Source: a bacterium EF100-94H03 bin56 (lineage in GTDB: Bacteria; Pseudomonadota; Alphaproteobacteria; SP197). From it: DNA of 64,000 nt. A program made the translations under genes and the position numbers. The stretch spans positions 62,001 through 126,000 of the forward strand of contig MPMV01000001.1 in assembly GCA_002238685.1 (NCBI GenBank), read 5' to 3'. Positions 1 through 8,594 of the stretch are shown piece after piece. The notes beneath the pieces were generated by a model. That model had not been told where the DNA came from. It did no database searches and was given only the letters and a program-made list of their open reading frames with translations. Within the stretch, counting starts at the first letter, position 1; each line of letters starts with the position of its first letter.

Positions 1-816
1 TGCGGCTACGTCAAAGACGAGATCCGCACCGGTCGCATGGAGCCGGGTGGACCCCGCGTGATCGCATCGTTCCACCGGGATGAAGGTCGTCGGCGGTTCA
101 CCGATGAAGTCGGCGACGAACATGTTGGCCGGACGGTTGTAGAGCGCGTTGCGGTCGCCAACCTGCTGAAGTTCGGCATTCGACATCACGGCAACCCTGT
201 CCGCCAGCGCCAGTGCCTCCACCTGATCGTGGGTGACATAGATCATGGTGCGCCGAAGTTCCTGGTGAAGCCGCTTGAGGTCAAACAACATCTGAAACTT
301 GAGGTGGGCATCGAGATGGCTCATCACCTCGTCGAGAATGAACACCGCCGGTTCGCGGATCAGTGCCCGGCCCAGGCTGACACGCTGCTGCTGGCCGCCA
401 GAGAGCACTGGCGGCTTGGCCGACAGGATTTCGGTGATGCGCAGGAGTTCCGCCAGTTCCCGGGCACGGCGGCGCCTGTCTGCAGGAGGAACGCCGCGCA
501 CCTCGAGAGGAAAGGCGAGATTCTCCTCGACGGTGAAATTTGGATAGAGGGCGTAGGTCTCGAAGGCCATGGCCACGTTGCGTTCCCTGGGTTCGAGATC
601 GTTGACGCGCACCTCGTCGAAGTGGATGTCGCCGGAGGTGATCGGTTCAAGGCCGACGATCATGCGCAGTGTCGACGTCTTGCCGCATCCGGATGGCCCC
701 AGCAATGCCATGAATTCACCATTGGGCACCGCGAGGTCGAGGTCGCGCACCGCGTGAACGCCCATCCGTCCGGTTCCGTAGATCTTGTTGACCTTGCTCA
801 GTGTCACGTTCGACAT
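1..816 (-). CDS. Sugar-type ABC transporter ATP-binding protein (3' end outside window)
   Basis: MalK/UgpC-like ATPase that would energise import of a carbohydrate or polyol at the inner membrane. The protein starts MSNVTLSKVNKIYG and shows the Walker A motif GPSGCGKTS near residue 40, the signature LSGGQQQR, Walker B VFILDEVMSHLD and the switch histidine in YVTHD. The frame stays open to base 1, so the C-terminal regulatory (TOBE) part is missing here. It starts one base after the stop of the second ATPase of the same operon. Both ATPases probably sit as a heterodimer under the two permeases upstream. The walker B run is followed by VMSHLD rather than the usual PLSNLD. The substrate cannot be read from the ATPase. 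Confidence 0.9.
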   Translation of the reverse strand, partial: MSNVTLSKVNKIYGTGRMGVHAVRDLDLAVPNGEFMALLGPSGCGKTSTLRMIVGLEPITSGDIHFDEVRVNDLEPRERNVAMAFETYALYPNFTVEENLAFPLEVRGVPPADRRRRARELAELLRITEILSAKPPVLSGGQQQRVSLGRALIREPAVFILDEVMSHLDAHLKFQMLFDLKRLHQELRRTMIYVTHDQVEALALADRVAVMSNAELQQVGDRNALYNRPANMFVADFIGEPPTTFIPVERCDHAGSTRLHATGADLVFDVAA

Positions 817-817
817 G

Positions 818-1912
818 TCACAACAGCAGGTTGCGCCCGTCGACTGGGCTGAAGAAGTAGAGGGCTGCGGGGTTCAATGCCAGCGTGACCACCTCACCGT
901 GGTCGAACGAGCGTTCGGGCCGCGTGAGCGCAGTCAGTCTGACGCCACCGGCATCCACGATCATGACGCCTGTGGAGCCCAGCGCCTCGAAGATGTCGAT
1001 ACGGCCCTCCAGTTCCATGCCCTGGGGGAGTTCATCTGCTGGACGCAGGTGCTGGGGCCTCAGACCGATGGTCACCTGGCGCTGCTGCATCTTCGTCAGG
1101 GCCGCACGGTGGGCCGGCGACACCGGCAGGCGAAGTGATCCGGCGTGGACCTCGAGACGGTCGTCCACGTCGACGAGTTCGGCCCCGATGGCATTGATGG
1201 TCGGCTGACCGAGATGTTCGGCGACAAACAGTGTTGCCGGCTGCTCGAAGAGGTTCCGCGGATTGCCAACCTGGACCAGGTGGCCGCCGTTGCCCATGAC
1301 GGCGATCCTGTCACCCAGCGATAGCGCTTCGGCATAGTCGTGGGTGACGTAGACAGTCGCCACCCGGCGCAGATCTTCCAGGGTATGGAACTGGCTGCGC
1401 AATTCGTGACGGATGCGTGCGTCGAGGTGGCTGATTGGCTCATCAAGCAGGAAGACCTGGGGATCGGCGACCAGAGTGCGTCCAAGGGCGGTGCGCTGTT
1501 TCTGGCCTCCGGAAATTTCTCCGGGCTTGCGCTCAAGCAGCATGTCGATGCGCAACAGGCGCGTCACCTCCCCGACACGCCGCCTGATTTCGTCCTCCGG
1601 AAGACCCCGCGCCTTCAGCGGTGAGGCGATGTTTCGTGCCACGGTCATGTGGGGGTAGAGGGCGTAGCTCTCGAAGGTCATCGCCACATCGCGCCGGTAG
1701 GGAGGAACCCGCGTGACATCGCGGTCACCGACGAGGATGCGCCCGCCATCCGGTGTTTCGAGGCCGGCCACGAGTCGCAGCAACGTGGTCTTGCCAATTC
1801 CGGAGGGACCGACAATGACCAGGAACTCGCCCTCCTCGACGGTGAGCGAGAGATCGTCGATGACCGGAAAGTCCCAGCCCTTGCACAGTCCTTCGATCGC
1901 CAGTCGCGCCAT
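818..1912 (-). CDS. Sugar-type ABC transporter ATP-binding protein
   Basis: Second MalK-type ATPase of the operon, 364 aa. It has Walker A GPSGIGKTT near residue 38, signature ISGGQKQR, Walker B VFLLDEPISHLD, switch histidine in YVTHD, and a C-terminal TOBE-like segment from about residue 240. The chosen ATG overlaps the stop of the permease gene in TGATG, so translation is likely coupled. The open frame runs 75 codons further upstream, but that part only reads antisense to the permease. Two different ATPases with two permeases in one operon is the arrangement known from rhizobial glycerol (Glp) and related polyol importers. That similarity is organisational only. Confidence 0.9.
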   Translation of the reverse strand: MARLAIEGLCKGWDFPVIDDLSLTVEEGEFLVIVGPSGIGKTTLLRLVAGLETPDGGRILVGDRDVTRVPPYRRDVAMTFESYALYPHMTVARNIASPLKARGLPEDEIRRRVGEVTRLLRIDMLLERKPGEISGGQKQRTALGRTLVADPQVFLLDEPISHLDARIRHELRSQFHTLEDLRRVATVYVTHDYAEALSLGDRIAVMGNGGHLVQVGNPRNLFEQPATLFVAEHLGQPTINAIGAELVDVDDRLEVHAGSLRLPVSPAHRAALTKMQQRQVTIGLRPQHLRPADELPQGMELEGRIDIFEALGSTGVMIVDAGGVRLTALTRPERSFDHGEVVTLALNPAALYFFSPVDGRNLLL

Positions 1913-2766
1913 CAGCCCTTGACCACTCCCAGAGACAGTCCGCGCACCATGTAGCGGCGCAGCAGGATGAACAGGGTCACGGGGGGAATCATGGCGATCA
2001 GCGAGAACGCCATCTGCAGGTTCCACAGTGTCTGGGACCCGTGTGTGAACGTCGGAATGACGATGGTGTAGGTGCGCACATCGGTGCCGACGAACAGGTT
2101 GGCGAACAGGTACTCGTTCCACGCGAAGATCCAGCACAACATCGCGACCGAGATCATTCCCGGCAACACCAGGGGCAGGGTGATGCGCATGAAGGCACGC
2201 AACGGAGTCCAGCCATCGAGATAGGCGGCCTCCTCCAGCTCACGGGGCGCATCACGGAAGAACACCATCATCAGCCAGGTGGCCAGTGGCAGGTTGAAGA
2301 CGAGGTAGAGGATGACAAGCGACCAGATCGAATCGGTGCCCCACGGCGTTGAATCAAAGAGAAAGAACATCGGCACAAGGATGGCGACCGGCGGGAACAT
2401 GCGGTTCGAGAGAATCCAGAAGGCGAGATTCTCTCCTCCGGCCTGGCGCGGGAAGCGGGCGAAGGCATAGCCGGCGAGAGTGCCGAGAAACAGCGACAGC
2501 AGGGTGTTGATCGTGGCGATGACGAAACTGTCGACCAGTGCATCGAAGTTGGTGGCTTCGGCGAAGACCGCGGCGAAATTGCCGAATGCCATGATCTCGG
2601 GCCAGAAGGTCGGCACCGTGAGATTGGTCTCCGCGGTCGTCTTGAGGGCCGTGATGATCATGAAATAGAGGGGAAACAGGGTGAACAGAAGCCACAGCCC
2701 CAGGAAGGCCAGGAACAGCACCCGGACGTGCCGCCAGCGGTCCTCCGGTCTTGTCTGGTCCACCAT
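1912..2766 (-). CDS. Carbohydrate ABC transporter permease (MalG type)
   Basis: Inner-membrane permease of 284 aa with six predicted membrane segments, beginning with a helix at about residues 13-35. The cytoplasmic EAA loop is visible as ELEEAAYLDGWTPLRAFMRITLPL near residue 180, the site that contacts the ATPase. It is the second permease of the operon, three bases downstream of the MalF-type partner and overlapping the next ATPase. It belongs to the CUT1-type carbohydrate uptake family. No binding protein gene is visible in the window; it may lie beyond the left edge. Confidence 0.9.
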   Translation of the reverse strand: MVDQTRPEDRWRHVRVLFLAFLGLWLLFTLFPLYFMIITALKTTAETNLTVPTFWPEIMAFGNFAAVFAEATNFDALVDSFVIATINTLLSLFLGTLAGYAFARFPRQAGGENLAFWILSNRMFPPVAILVPMFFLFDSTPWGTDSIWSLVILYLVFNLPLATWLMMVFFRDAPRELEEAAYLDGWTPLRAFMRITLPLVLPGMISVAMLCWIFAWNEYLFANLFVGTDVRTYTIVIPTFTHGSQTLWNLQMAFSLIAMIPPVTLFILLRRYMVRGLSLGVVKG

Positions 2767-2769
2767 CGT

Positions 2770-3744
2770 TCAGGCAAGCCCCTGGGCGCGCATGACGCGC
2801 TTCATGTACTGCAGGAAGAGCGTGACGAGAATCGCCGAGATGGCAAAGATGATGATCGCATAGGCAGCAGCTTCGCCGATCGCGAACTCGCGGATTCCGC
2901 GCTGGAAGGCGATGTAGGTCGGTAGCTCCGAAGTCTGTGCCGGTCCCCCCGATGTCATGACATACACGAGGTCGACAAACTTGAAGGCGTCCGTGAACCG
3001 CAGGATGAAGGCGATGGCGATGACTTCCTTCAGCATGGGAAGGGTGATGCGCCGCACCACTTTCCACTGGCTTGCGCCATCGACGCGCGCAGCCTCGTAG
3101 ACCGCCGGGGGCAGGCTGACACGCCCGGAATAGATGATCAGCAACGGCAGAGCCGTCCAGTTCCATACGTCGGCAATGATGATCGACCACAGTGAAACTC
3201 CGGCATTGAACCACTCGATGTGGGCGGAGATCAGGCCGAGGTCGAGGAGTGCCTGATTGACGGCGCCATTGGATGGCGTCAGCAGGAAACGCCAGAGAAC
3301 GCCGACAATCGAGGGTGGCAGCATCATGGGCAGGACCAGCAGGATCAGGATGATGGTGCGCCACAGGTTGGACTTGACGACTTCATAGAGAGTCAGCGCC
3401 AGGATACCGCCGAGGATGACCTGGAGTACGGCGCCGAACGAAAGGTACTGCAGGAGGTGGATCAGGCTGTCCTGGAAGCGGTCCGAACTGAACACCGTGC
3501 CGTAGTTGGCAAATCCGACATACGCGTGATTTCCGGTGAAGAGACCCGTGATGTTGGTGTCTCGAAGCGAGTGATAGAACATCCAGATGGTCGGGTAGAC
3601 GACGATGGCGAACAGCACGGCCACTGGAAGTCCGACCATGGCGATCGGCACCCAGCGGGCCACGATGAGAGGCCGCTGCCGCCGCTTGCCATCGAACCAG
3701 TCGGGATAAGTCGAGGGGTCACCCCTGACAATCGCCTGGCGCAC
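2770..3744 (-). CDS. Sugar ABC transporter permease (MalF type)
   Basis: First gene of the leftward importer operon; about 324 aa with six membrane helices and the EAA loop YEAARVDGASQWKVVRRITL. The frame also contains an upstream ATG at 3780, but that start has no Shine-Dalgarno sequence and adds a cysteine-rich dozen residues. The GTG at 3744 has GGAG eight bases upstream and is preferred. It pairs with the MalG-type permease to form the channel of a CUT1-like carbohydrate importer. The promoter must lie in the gap shared with the divergent mtnK gene. Confidence 0.85.
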   Translation of the reverse strand: MRQAIVRGDPSTYPDWFDGKRRQRPLIVARWVPIAMVGLPVAVLFAIVVYPTIWMFYHSLRDTNITGLFTGNHAYVGFANYGTVFSSDRFQDSLIHLLQYLSFGAVLQVILGGILALTLYEVVKSNLWRTIILILLVLPMMLPPSIVGVLWRFLLTPSNGAVNQALLDLGLISAHIEWFNAGVSLWSIIIADVWNWTALPLLIIYSGRVSLPPAVYEAARVDGASQWKVVRRITLPMLKEVIAIAFILRFTDAFKFVDLVYVMTSGGPAQTSELPTYIAFQRGIREFAIGEAAAYAIIIFAISAILVTLFLQYMKRVMRAQGLA

Positions 3745-3992
3745 GCTCAACACTCCACAGGAACAGACACACCGGCCCATCGTGAACCGGCACCCGATCC
3801 TGATGCATGCAAAACCAGAATGTCCCGGCCATCAGGGACGGACGGGCGACGCTACACGAGATCAGGGTGGGCGTAAATGTCGTTTCGGGCACCTGATGGT
3901 CGTCGGCCTATCGATGGAACGCGGCTCTGGACAGTTCGCCCGACTCTGGCGAATCTCTCCCGGGTTCGGCTCAGGCTGGAGGAGAATGCGAC
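3745..3992. promoter_or_regulatory. Divergent intergenic region between sugar importer and mtnK
   Basis: This stretch of about 250 bases separates two divergent transcription units, so promoters for both must lie here. A strong Shine-Dalgarno sequence, GGAGGAG at 3978-3984, precedes the GTG of mtnK. No clear operator palindrome, riboswitch or -35/-10 pair was recognised by eye. Confidence 0.4.
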
Positions 3993-5285
3993 GTGAACAT
4001 TGACGTGCCGGAGGCCTATGTGCCGCAGACACCGGAGAGCCTGCCCGGACTGCTCGGCGGCGTTGCGGCGATCCGCGGTCTCCTTGGGGGCACACCCGAC
4101 ATGTGGGCCGTCGAGGAGGTCGGTGACGGCAATCTCAATCTGGTTTTCAAGGTACGTGGCCCTTCCGGTGGCATTGCCGTCAAGCAGGCGCTTCCCTATG
4201 TCCGACTGGTCGGCGAGAGCTGGCCGCTTCCCCTGACGCGGGCGCACTTCGAGCATCTCGCTCTGGTCCGTCAGGCCCGCCACGCCCCGGGGCTCACTCC
4301 GGCGGTCATTCACTACGACGCCGACATGGCGCTCATCGCCATGGAACTTCTCGAACCCCACATCATCATGCGTCATGGCATGATCGACGGCGTTGTCTAT
4401 CCGTTGTTCGCAGAGGCCTTGTCGACGTTTGCCGCCTCGACCCTGTTCCACACGTCGGATCTTGCCATGGCGGCAGCCGACAAGAAGGCCCTCGTGGCCA
4501 ACTTCGCCGGCAACACCGCACTGTGCGGCATCACCGAGGACCTGATCTTTACCGAACCCTACATGATCGCCGAAAACAACAGGTGGACCTCGCCGCAACT
4601 TGACGGACTGGCAGCGTCCATTCGCGCCGACAGCGACCTCAAGATTGCCGTCTCGCGGCTCAAGGTGAAGTTCATGTCTTCAACCGAGGCCATGATTCAT
4701 GGTGATCTTCATACGGGGTCCATCATGGTGACGCAGACCGACACCCGGATCATCGATCCGGAGTTTGCCTTTGTCGGTCCGATGGGTTTCGACACCGGAG
4801 CCGTGATCGCCAACCTGTTGCTGAACTACTTCTCGCAGATTGGCCATGAGAAGCCCCCCGGAGCCAGGGATTCATACCGGAACTGGGTGCTTGGCAGTGT
4901 CGAGGAATTCTGGAACGGATTTTGTTCCAGGTTCCTCGCCTTGTGGCGAAGCGAAGGGAAGGGCGATGCCTATCCGGCGGCCCTCTTCGATGACGCGATT
5001 TCCGGCATACACCTGGCCCGCGAACAGGAACGCTACATGGCGGGGCTGTTCAGGGACACGCTCGGGTTTGCAGCCGCCAAGATGATCCGCCGCATCCTTG
5101 GACTTGCCCACAACATCGACCTCGAGAACATCGCCGATGCCGACGTGCGCGCAGTCGCCGAGGCAAGGTCCCTGATGATGGCGCGCTCGCTGATGACCGG
5201 CCCCGGCAACTTCGCGTCAATCGAGGATGTCACGACCGCGGCCCGTCAATGGAACGCCATCGACCCCTTCGGCGCGAAAGCCTGA
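3993..5285 (+). CDS. mtnK: S-methyl-5-thioribose kinase
   Basis: Phosphorylates 5-methylthioribose to its 1-phosphate in the methionine salvage pathway; cytoplasmic. The 430-aa length is typical. Family features are visible: GDGNLNLVFKV (nucleotide-binding loop), IAVKQALPYVR with the conserved lysine, the catalytic loop MIHGDLHTGSIMV and IDPEFAFVGPMGFD with the metal-binding aspartate. It starts at a GTG with GGAGGAG upstream. The usual partner mtnA (isomerase) is not next to it. The neighbour is instead a divergent sugar-type ABC importer, which suggests, without proof, that the importer brings in methylthioribose or a related sugar. Confidence 0.92.
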   Translation: MNIDVPEAYVPQTPESLPGLLGGVAAIRGLLGGTPDMWAVEEVGDGNLNLVFKVRGPSGGIAVKQALPYVRLVGESWPLPLTRAHFEHLALVRQARHAPGLTPAVIHYDADMALIAMELLEPHIIMRHGMIDGVVYPLFAEALSTFAASTLFHTSDLAMAAADKKALVANFAGNTALCGITEDLIFTEPYMIAENNRWTSPQLDGLAASIRADSDLKIAVSRLKVKFMSSTEAMIHGDLHTGSIMVTQTDTRIIDPEFAFVGPMGFDTGAVIANLLLNYFSQIGHEKPPGARDSYRNWVLGSVEEFWNGFCSRFLALWRSEGKGDAYPAALFDDAISGIHLAREQERYMAGLFRDTLGFAAAKMIRRILGLAHNIDLENIADADVRAVAEARSLMMARSLMTGPGNFASIEDVTTAARQWNAIDPFGAKA

Positions 5286-5292
5286 GGCACAA

Positions 5293-5314
5293 GGGGCGGA
5301 CTGCGGTCAGCCCC
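5293..5314. terminator. Weak hairpin between convergent genes
   Basis: GGGGC pairs with GCCCC around an inner GAC/GTC pair and a TGCG loop, with one G-A mismatch. It lies just after the mtnK stop and overlaps the end of the convergent esterase gene. There is no T-run, so it may only be an inefficient bidirectional terminator. Confidence 0.3.
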
Positions 5315-6224
5315 CGTCCAGGTGGCGCCGCAGGAAGGCCGCGATGTCACGCAGGGAACGGTCGGCTTCCGGCAGTTCGTCGTAGAATTCGAAGACGTGC
5401 CACAGGTCGTCCCAGACGCGGAGCGCGACGTCCGCTCCGGCGCTCTCGAGAACGGTGGCGAGAGCCCTGTTCTGATCAAGGAGGAGATCGCGTGTTCCCG
5501 TGGTGATAATGACCGGGGGAAGGGGTTCACTCCACGCGCCGCACAAGGGGGAAAGGTCCGGATGGGCCAGCTCACGTCCCCCTGAATAGAGCAGCGCCGC
5601 CTGGCGAGCCAGATCGCGGGTCAGTGTCGGATCACGACCGTCATTGCTGAAATGGCTGTCATCTTCGTGCGTAAGATCACTCCAGGGAGAGAGAAGGGCC
5701 ACGGCGACTGGCATGGTGGCGCCGGCTTTCATGGAACGTCTCAGCAGACAAAGTGCAGCATTGCCGCCCGCCGATTCGCCGGCGAGGGCCAGTGGACCAC
5801 ACGACGGGTCGGTCGTGATCACGGCGTGGACCGCCATGCAGTCGTCGATGGCTGCCGGATAGGGGTGTTCGGGCGCCAGGCGATACCAGGGTGCCACCAC
5901 CCGTGCCCCGGCATGCGCGGCGAGAGCGGCACTGACAATGAGATCCTCGCGTGGACTGCCCATGATGTATCCACCGCCGTAGCAATAGAGGATCGTTCCA
6001 GGCTTGCAGTCGCCACGGGGGACGATGTCAAGACAGTCGATGCCGCCCATCGTGGTCTCCCGCACCTCGACGGGATACCGGTCAAGGGCCCGCTCTATCC
6101 TGGGAGCATACTCGGCAGCGAGCCCCGCTCTTGTCGCTTCCAGGTTGTCTGGCGTCACCTCGCGGAGAGGCGCATCGAGACCGGCGGCGATGAAGGCGCG
6201 CGCCTCGTCGCTGCTCGGCGTCAT
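5307..6224 (-). CDS. Alpha/beta hydrolase, hormone-sensitive-lipase family esterase
   Basis: Cytoplasmic carboxylesterase-like protein of 305 aa. The nucleophile is Ser151 in GESAGG, with Asp246 in GTRDLLLD and His276 in DDLWHVF completing the triad. The oxyanion-hole motif that is HGGG in most family members reads YGGG (residues 82-85) here. The conserved YRLAPEHPYPAA follows at about residue 114. It is 18 bases downstream of the GMC oxidoreductase gene on the same strand and probably co-transcribed. The natural substrate is unknown. Confidence 0.88.
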   Translation of the reverse strand: MTPSSDEARAFIAAGLDAPLREVTPDNLEATRAGLAAEYAPRIERALDRYPVEVRETTMGGIDCLDIVPRGDCKPGTILYCYGGGYIMGSPREDLIVSAALAAHAGARVVAPWYRLAPEHPYPAAIDDCMAVHAVITTDPSCGPLALAGESAGGNAALCLLRRSMKAGATMPVAVALLSPWSDLTHEDDSHFSNDGRDPTLTRDLARQAALLYSGGRELAHPDLSPLCGAWSEPLPPVIITTGTRDLLLDQNRALATVLESAGADVALRVWDDLWHVFEFYDELPEADRSLRDIAAFLRRHLDGG

Positions 6225-6242
6225 CGTGGCACCATCTGGCGG

Positions 6243-7877
6243 TCAGTTTCTGAAAGCGGAGGCATGTGAAGGCTCCATCGGGTTGTGGCCACGCACGGCA
6301 TCGGCAAGTTTTTCGGCCATCATGAGCACCGGCGCGTTGAGGTTTGCCGTCACGTTGTGCGGCATGATCGAGGCGTCGACAACGCGCAACGCCTCGGTGT
6401 CGTGCACCCGTCCCTGGTGGTCTGTCACCGAATTGTCCCCGGTTCCCATGCGGCACGTCGAACAGGGGTGATACTCGGAAGAGCCCGTTTGCGCCAGCCA
6501 GGCGCGCAACTCGGCGTCGCTCCGGACATCCTCTCCGGGCATGAGTTCCTCGGCGCGCCACGGGTCGAACGCCGGCTGGCGTACCATCTCGCGGGTCCGC
6601 CCGAGAGCCTTCACCATCACGTCTGCATCGTCGTCGTGCTGGAGATAGTTGAAGACAATGGCCGGTGCATGGCGCGGATCGACCGTCGTCAACCATACTC
6701 GGCCGCGGCTCTTCGGGCGCATGAGTCCCATGGAGAACATGAAGCCCGGGGCCACGTTCGCCTCCTCGGCATCGGCGAAACCGCTCATGGGGTAGAACTC
6801 GTGCTGCATGTCGCAGTAGAGGGCGTCTGTGGAACTGGAAAAGAAGGCTCCAGTTTCCGAGAGTGTCGATCGTCCGACGCCGCGCTTCGCGAGCAGCCAC
6901 GCCAGACCGGTTCCGGCGCGCCGCCAGCCCCTGAACTGGTGCGATACCGACAGTGGCCGCTCTTCCGCATGGACGATCTGGACGATCAGGTGGTCCTCGA
7001 GACCGTGTCCGACATGGGGCACGTCGGCCACGAGTGGAATGCCGTGTTCGGCCAGATGAGCCGGGTCGCCGACTCCGGAAAGCAGCAGGAGCTGAGGCGA
7101 ATTGATGGCGCCGCCGGCGACGATCACCTCCTTGAGGGCCTCCAGACGGCGGACTTCCCCCCTGACCCCGACATCGACGCCGACCGCCCTCCTGCCGTCG
7201 AATACGATGCGATGGACCAGGGCCTTCGCCATCAGGGAGAAATTGGTCCGGCTGAGAGCCGGTTTCAGGTAGCCGGACGCCGCACTCCAGCGCTGTCCCC
7301 TGCGCGTGAAGCTCTGGGCGACATGAAATCCCTCGTGGTGTGCACCGTTCTGATCGTCGGTGACGTGGTATCCGGCCTCTTTGCCGGCCCTGAGGAAGGC
7401 CTGGTCATAAACGTGCTGCGCCGGGCAGGTCTCGATGAACTGCGGGCCTTGGTCACCCCGCCAGGCATCACCACCACGATCGAAGGTCTCGCTCTTGCGA
7501 AAGTAGGGAAGGCAATGGGCGAAGGACCAGTCGTCCAGGCCCTCGCTCGCCCAGGTGTCATAGTCCCGGGGATTGCCGCGATTGGCCACCATGCCGTTGA
7601 TCGATGACGATCCGCCCAGGACGCGTCCCCGGCGGGCCTGTATCCGTCGGCCATTCAGGAAGGGCTCCGGTTCGGTCACATACCCCCAGCCGAACCGGGG
7701 GTCACGGGCGACCAGCGCCGCGGCCGCCGGCATGGAGATGGAAAGCCCCCGGTCGCTGCCCCCCGCCTCGATCAGCAGCACCCGCACGCCCGGATCCTCG
7801 CTCAGGCGGTTCGCCAGCACGCATCCGGCAGTCCCCGCACCGATGATGATGATGTCGTGGCTTGCCGATCTCTTCAT
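6243..7877 (-). CDS. GMC family oxidoreductase (choline/alcohol dehydrogenase-like)
   Basis: FAD-dependent alcohol-oxidising enzyme of 544 aa. It has an N-terminal dinucleotide-binding fold (IIIIGAGTAGC), the GMC signature GRVLGGSSSINGM near residue 85, and the C-terminal catalytic pair His470 (YHPCSTCRMG) and Asn514 (TANLNAP). These are the His/Asn pair of choline oxidase-type enzymes. The start at MKRSASHD is chosen because the FAD motif follows directly; the frame extends 29 codons upstream without family similarity. It precedes an esterase gene on the same strand, so the two may act on an ester and the alcohol it releases (inference). Confidence 0.9.
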   Translation of the reverse strand: MKRSASHDIIIIGAGTAGCVLANRLSEDPGVRVLLIEAGGSDRGLSISMPAAAALVARDPRFGWGYVTEPEPFLNGRRIQARRGRVLGGSSSINGMVANRGNPRDYDTWASEGLDDWSFAHCLPYFRKSETFDRGGDAWRGDQGPQFIETCPAQHVYDQAFLRAGKEAGYHVTDDQNGAHHEGFHVAQSFTRRGQRWSAASGYLKPALSRTNFSLMAKALVHRIVFDGRRAVGVDVGVRGEVRRLEALKEVIVAGGAINSPQLLLLSGVGDPAHLAEHGIPLVADVPHVGHGLEDHLIVQIVHAEERPLSVSHQFRGWRRAGTGLAWLLAKRGVGRSTLSETGAFFSSSTDALYCDMQHEFYPMSGFADAEEANVAPGFMFSMGLMRPKSRGRVWLTTVDPRHAPAIVFNYLQHDDDADVMVKALGRTREMVRQPAFDPWRAEELMPGEDVRSDAELRAWLAQTGSSEYHPCSTCRMGTGDNSVTDHQGRVHDTEALRVVDASIMPHNVTANLNAPVLMMAEKLADAVRGHNPMEPSHASAFRN

Positions 7878-7976
7878 GAGGCAAAGGTTCTCGGTCGGGC
7901 CTCGCACTTCAACATCCGAACACGCAGTGTCGTCCGCTAGACGCGGGACTGTCGATTGTGCCACGCGCTTCCAGCT

Positions 7977-8594
7977 CTATGGAATGGCTGTGCCGAGATG
8001 CTCGCAGAAAACATGTGCATAGCTCTGAACAATGCCAGTCGCGGGATCAACGAAGTCGTCAATGTCCAGACCGTCTCGGTCGATATGGTCGAGAACGTCT
8101 GCCCTGTCCTTTCTGAATTCGGGGTGGTTCAGATTCAATACGTCGATCATCGATTCTGCAGGCGTATCACCGGCAAGGGCGGTCGCGACTTCGCCGGACA
8201 GCAGGAAGCGGAAGCGATGTGTGCACGAGGGATAGTTCGGTTCGACGCAACCGGTCTCGTCGAACCGGTCGGCCTTTGCGTGTCCGCATGTCTCCGAGGG
8301 CTTTCCGGCCTTTGCTTCCGGGCCACAACTCAAGAACAGATTGTCGAGATCCAGTTGGAGATCGGGGTAAGTGGATCGAGGTCGGAAGTGCTCAATGTGG
8401 AACTGCCCTGGCTGGCCCAAATGGAGCCGGCGACCGCAATAGACACACAGGCCGCGTTGGGCACAGCTCAACGCATCGACGACGAACACCCGGATATCGC
8501 CTGGAAGCGGGTACGAAGGCTCCCAGTCAGGACTTGCGAGAGCCAGCCAGGCTGCGAACTCGGAGGGCATCGTCTTCACGTGGCTACCTCTCAC
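7977..8594 (-). CDS. ptuB: HNH nuclease of a Septu-like (PtuB / TIGR02646) defence module
   Basis: Predicted HNH endonuclease of 205 aa. Zinc-type cysteines Cys50 and Cys53 (CVYCGRRL), the core HIEHFRP with His66 and His69, Asn85 in LDNLFLSC, and a distal Cys103/His105 pair match the PtuB family found in Septu and with some retrons. The GTG start overlaps the stop of the ATPase gene (GTGA), so the two are translationally coupled. Known Septu systems restrict phage by nuclease action of PtuB assembled with PtuA. No reverse transcriptase gene is visible, which argues for stand-alone Septu rather than a retron. Confidence 0.8.
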   Translation of the reverse strand: MRGSHVKTMPSEFAAWLALASPDWEPSYPLPGDIRVFVVDALSCAQRGLCVYCGRRLHLGQPGQFHIEHFRPRSTYPDLQLDLDNLFLSCGPEAKAGKPSETCGHAKADRFDETGCVEPNYPSCTHRFRFLLSGEVATALAGDTPAESMIDVLNLNHPEFRKDRADVLDHIDRDGLDIDDFVDPATGIVQSYAHVFCEHLGTAIP

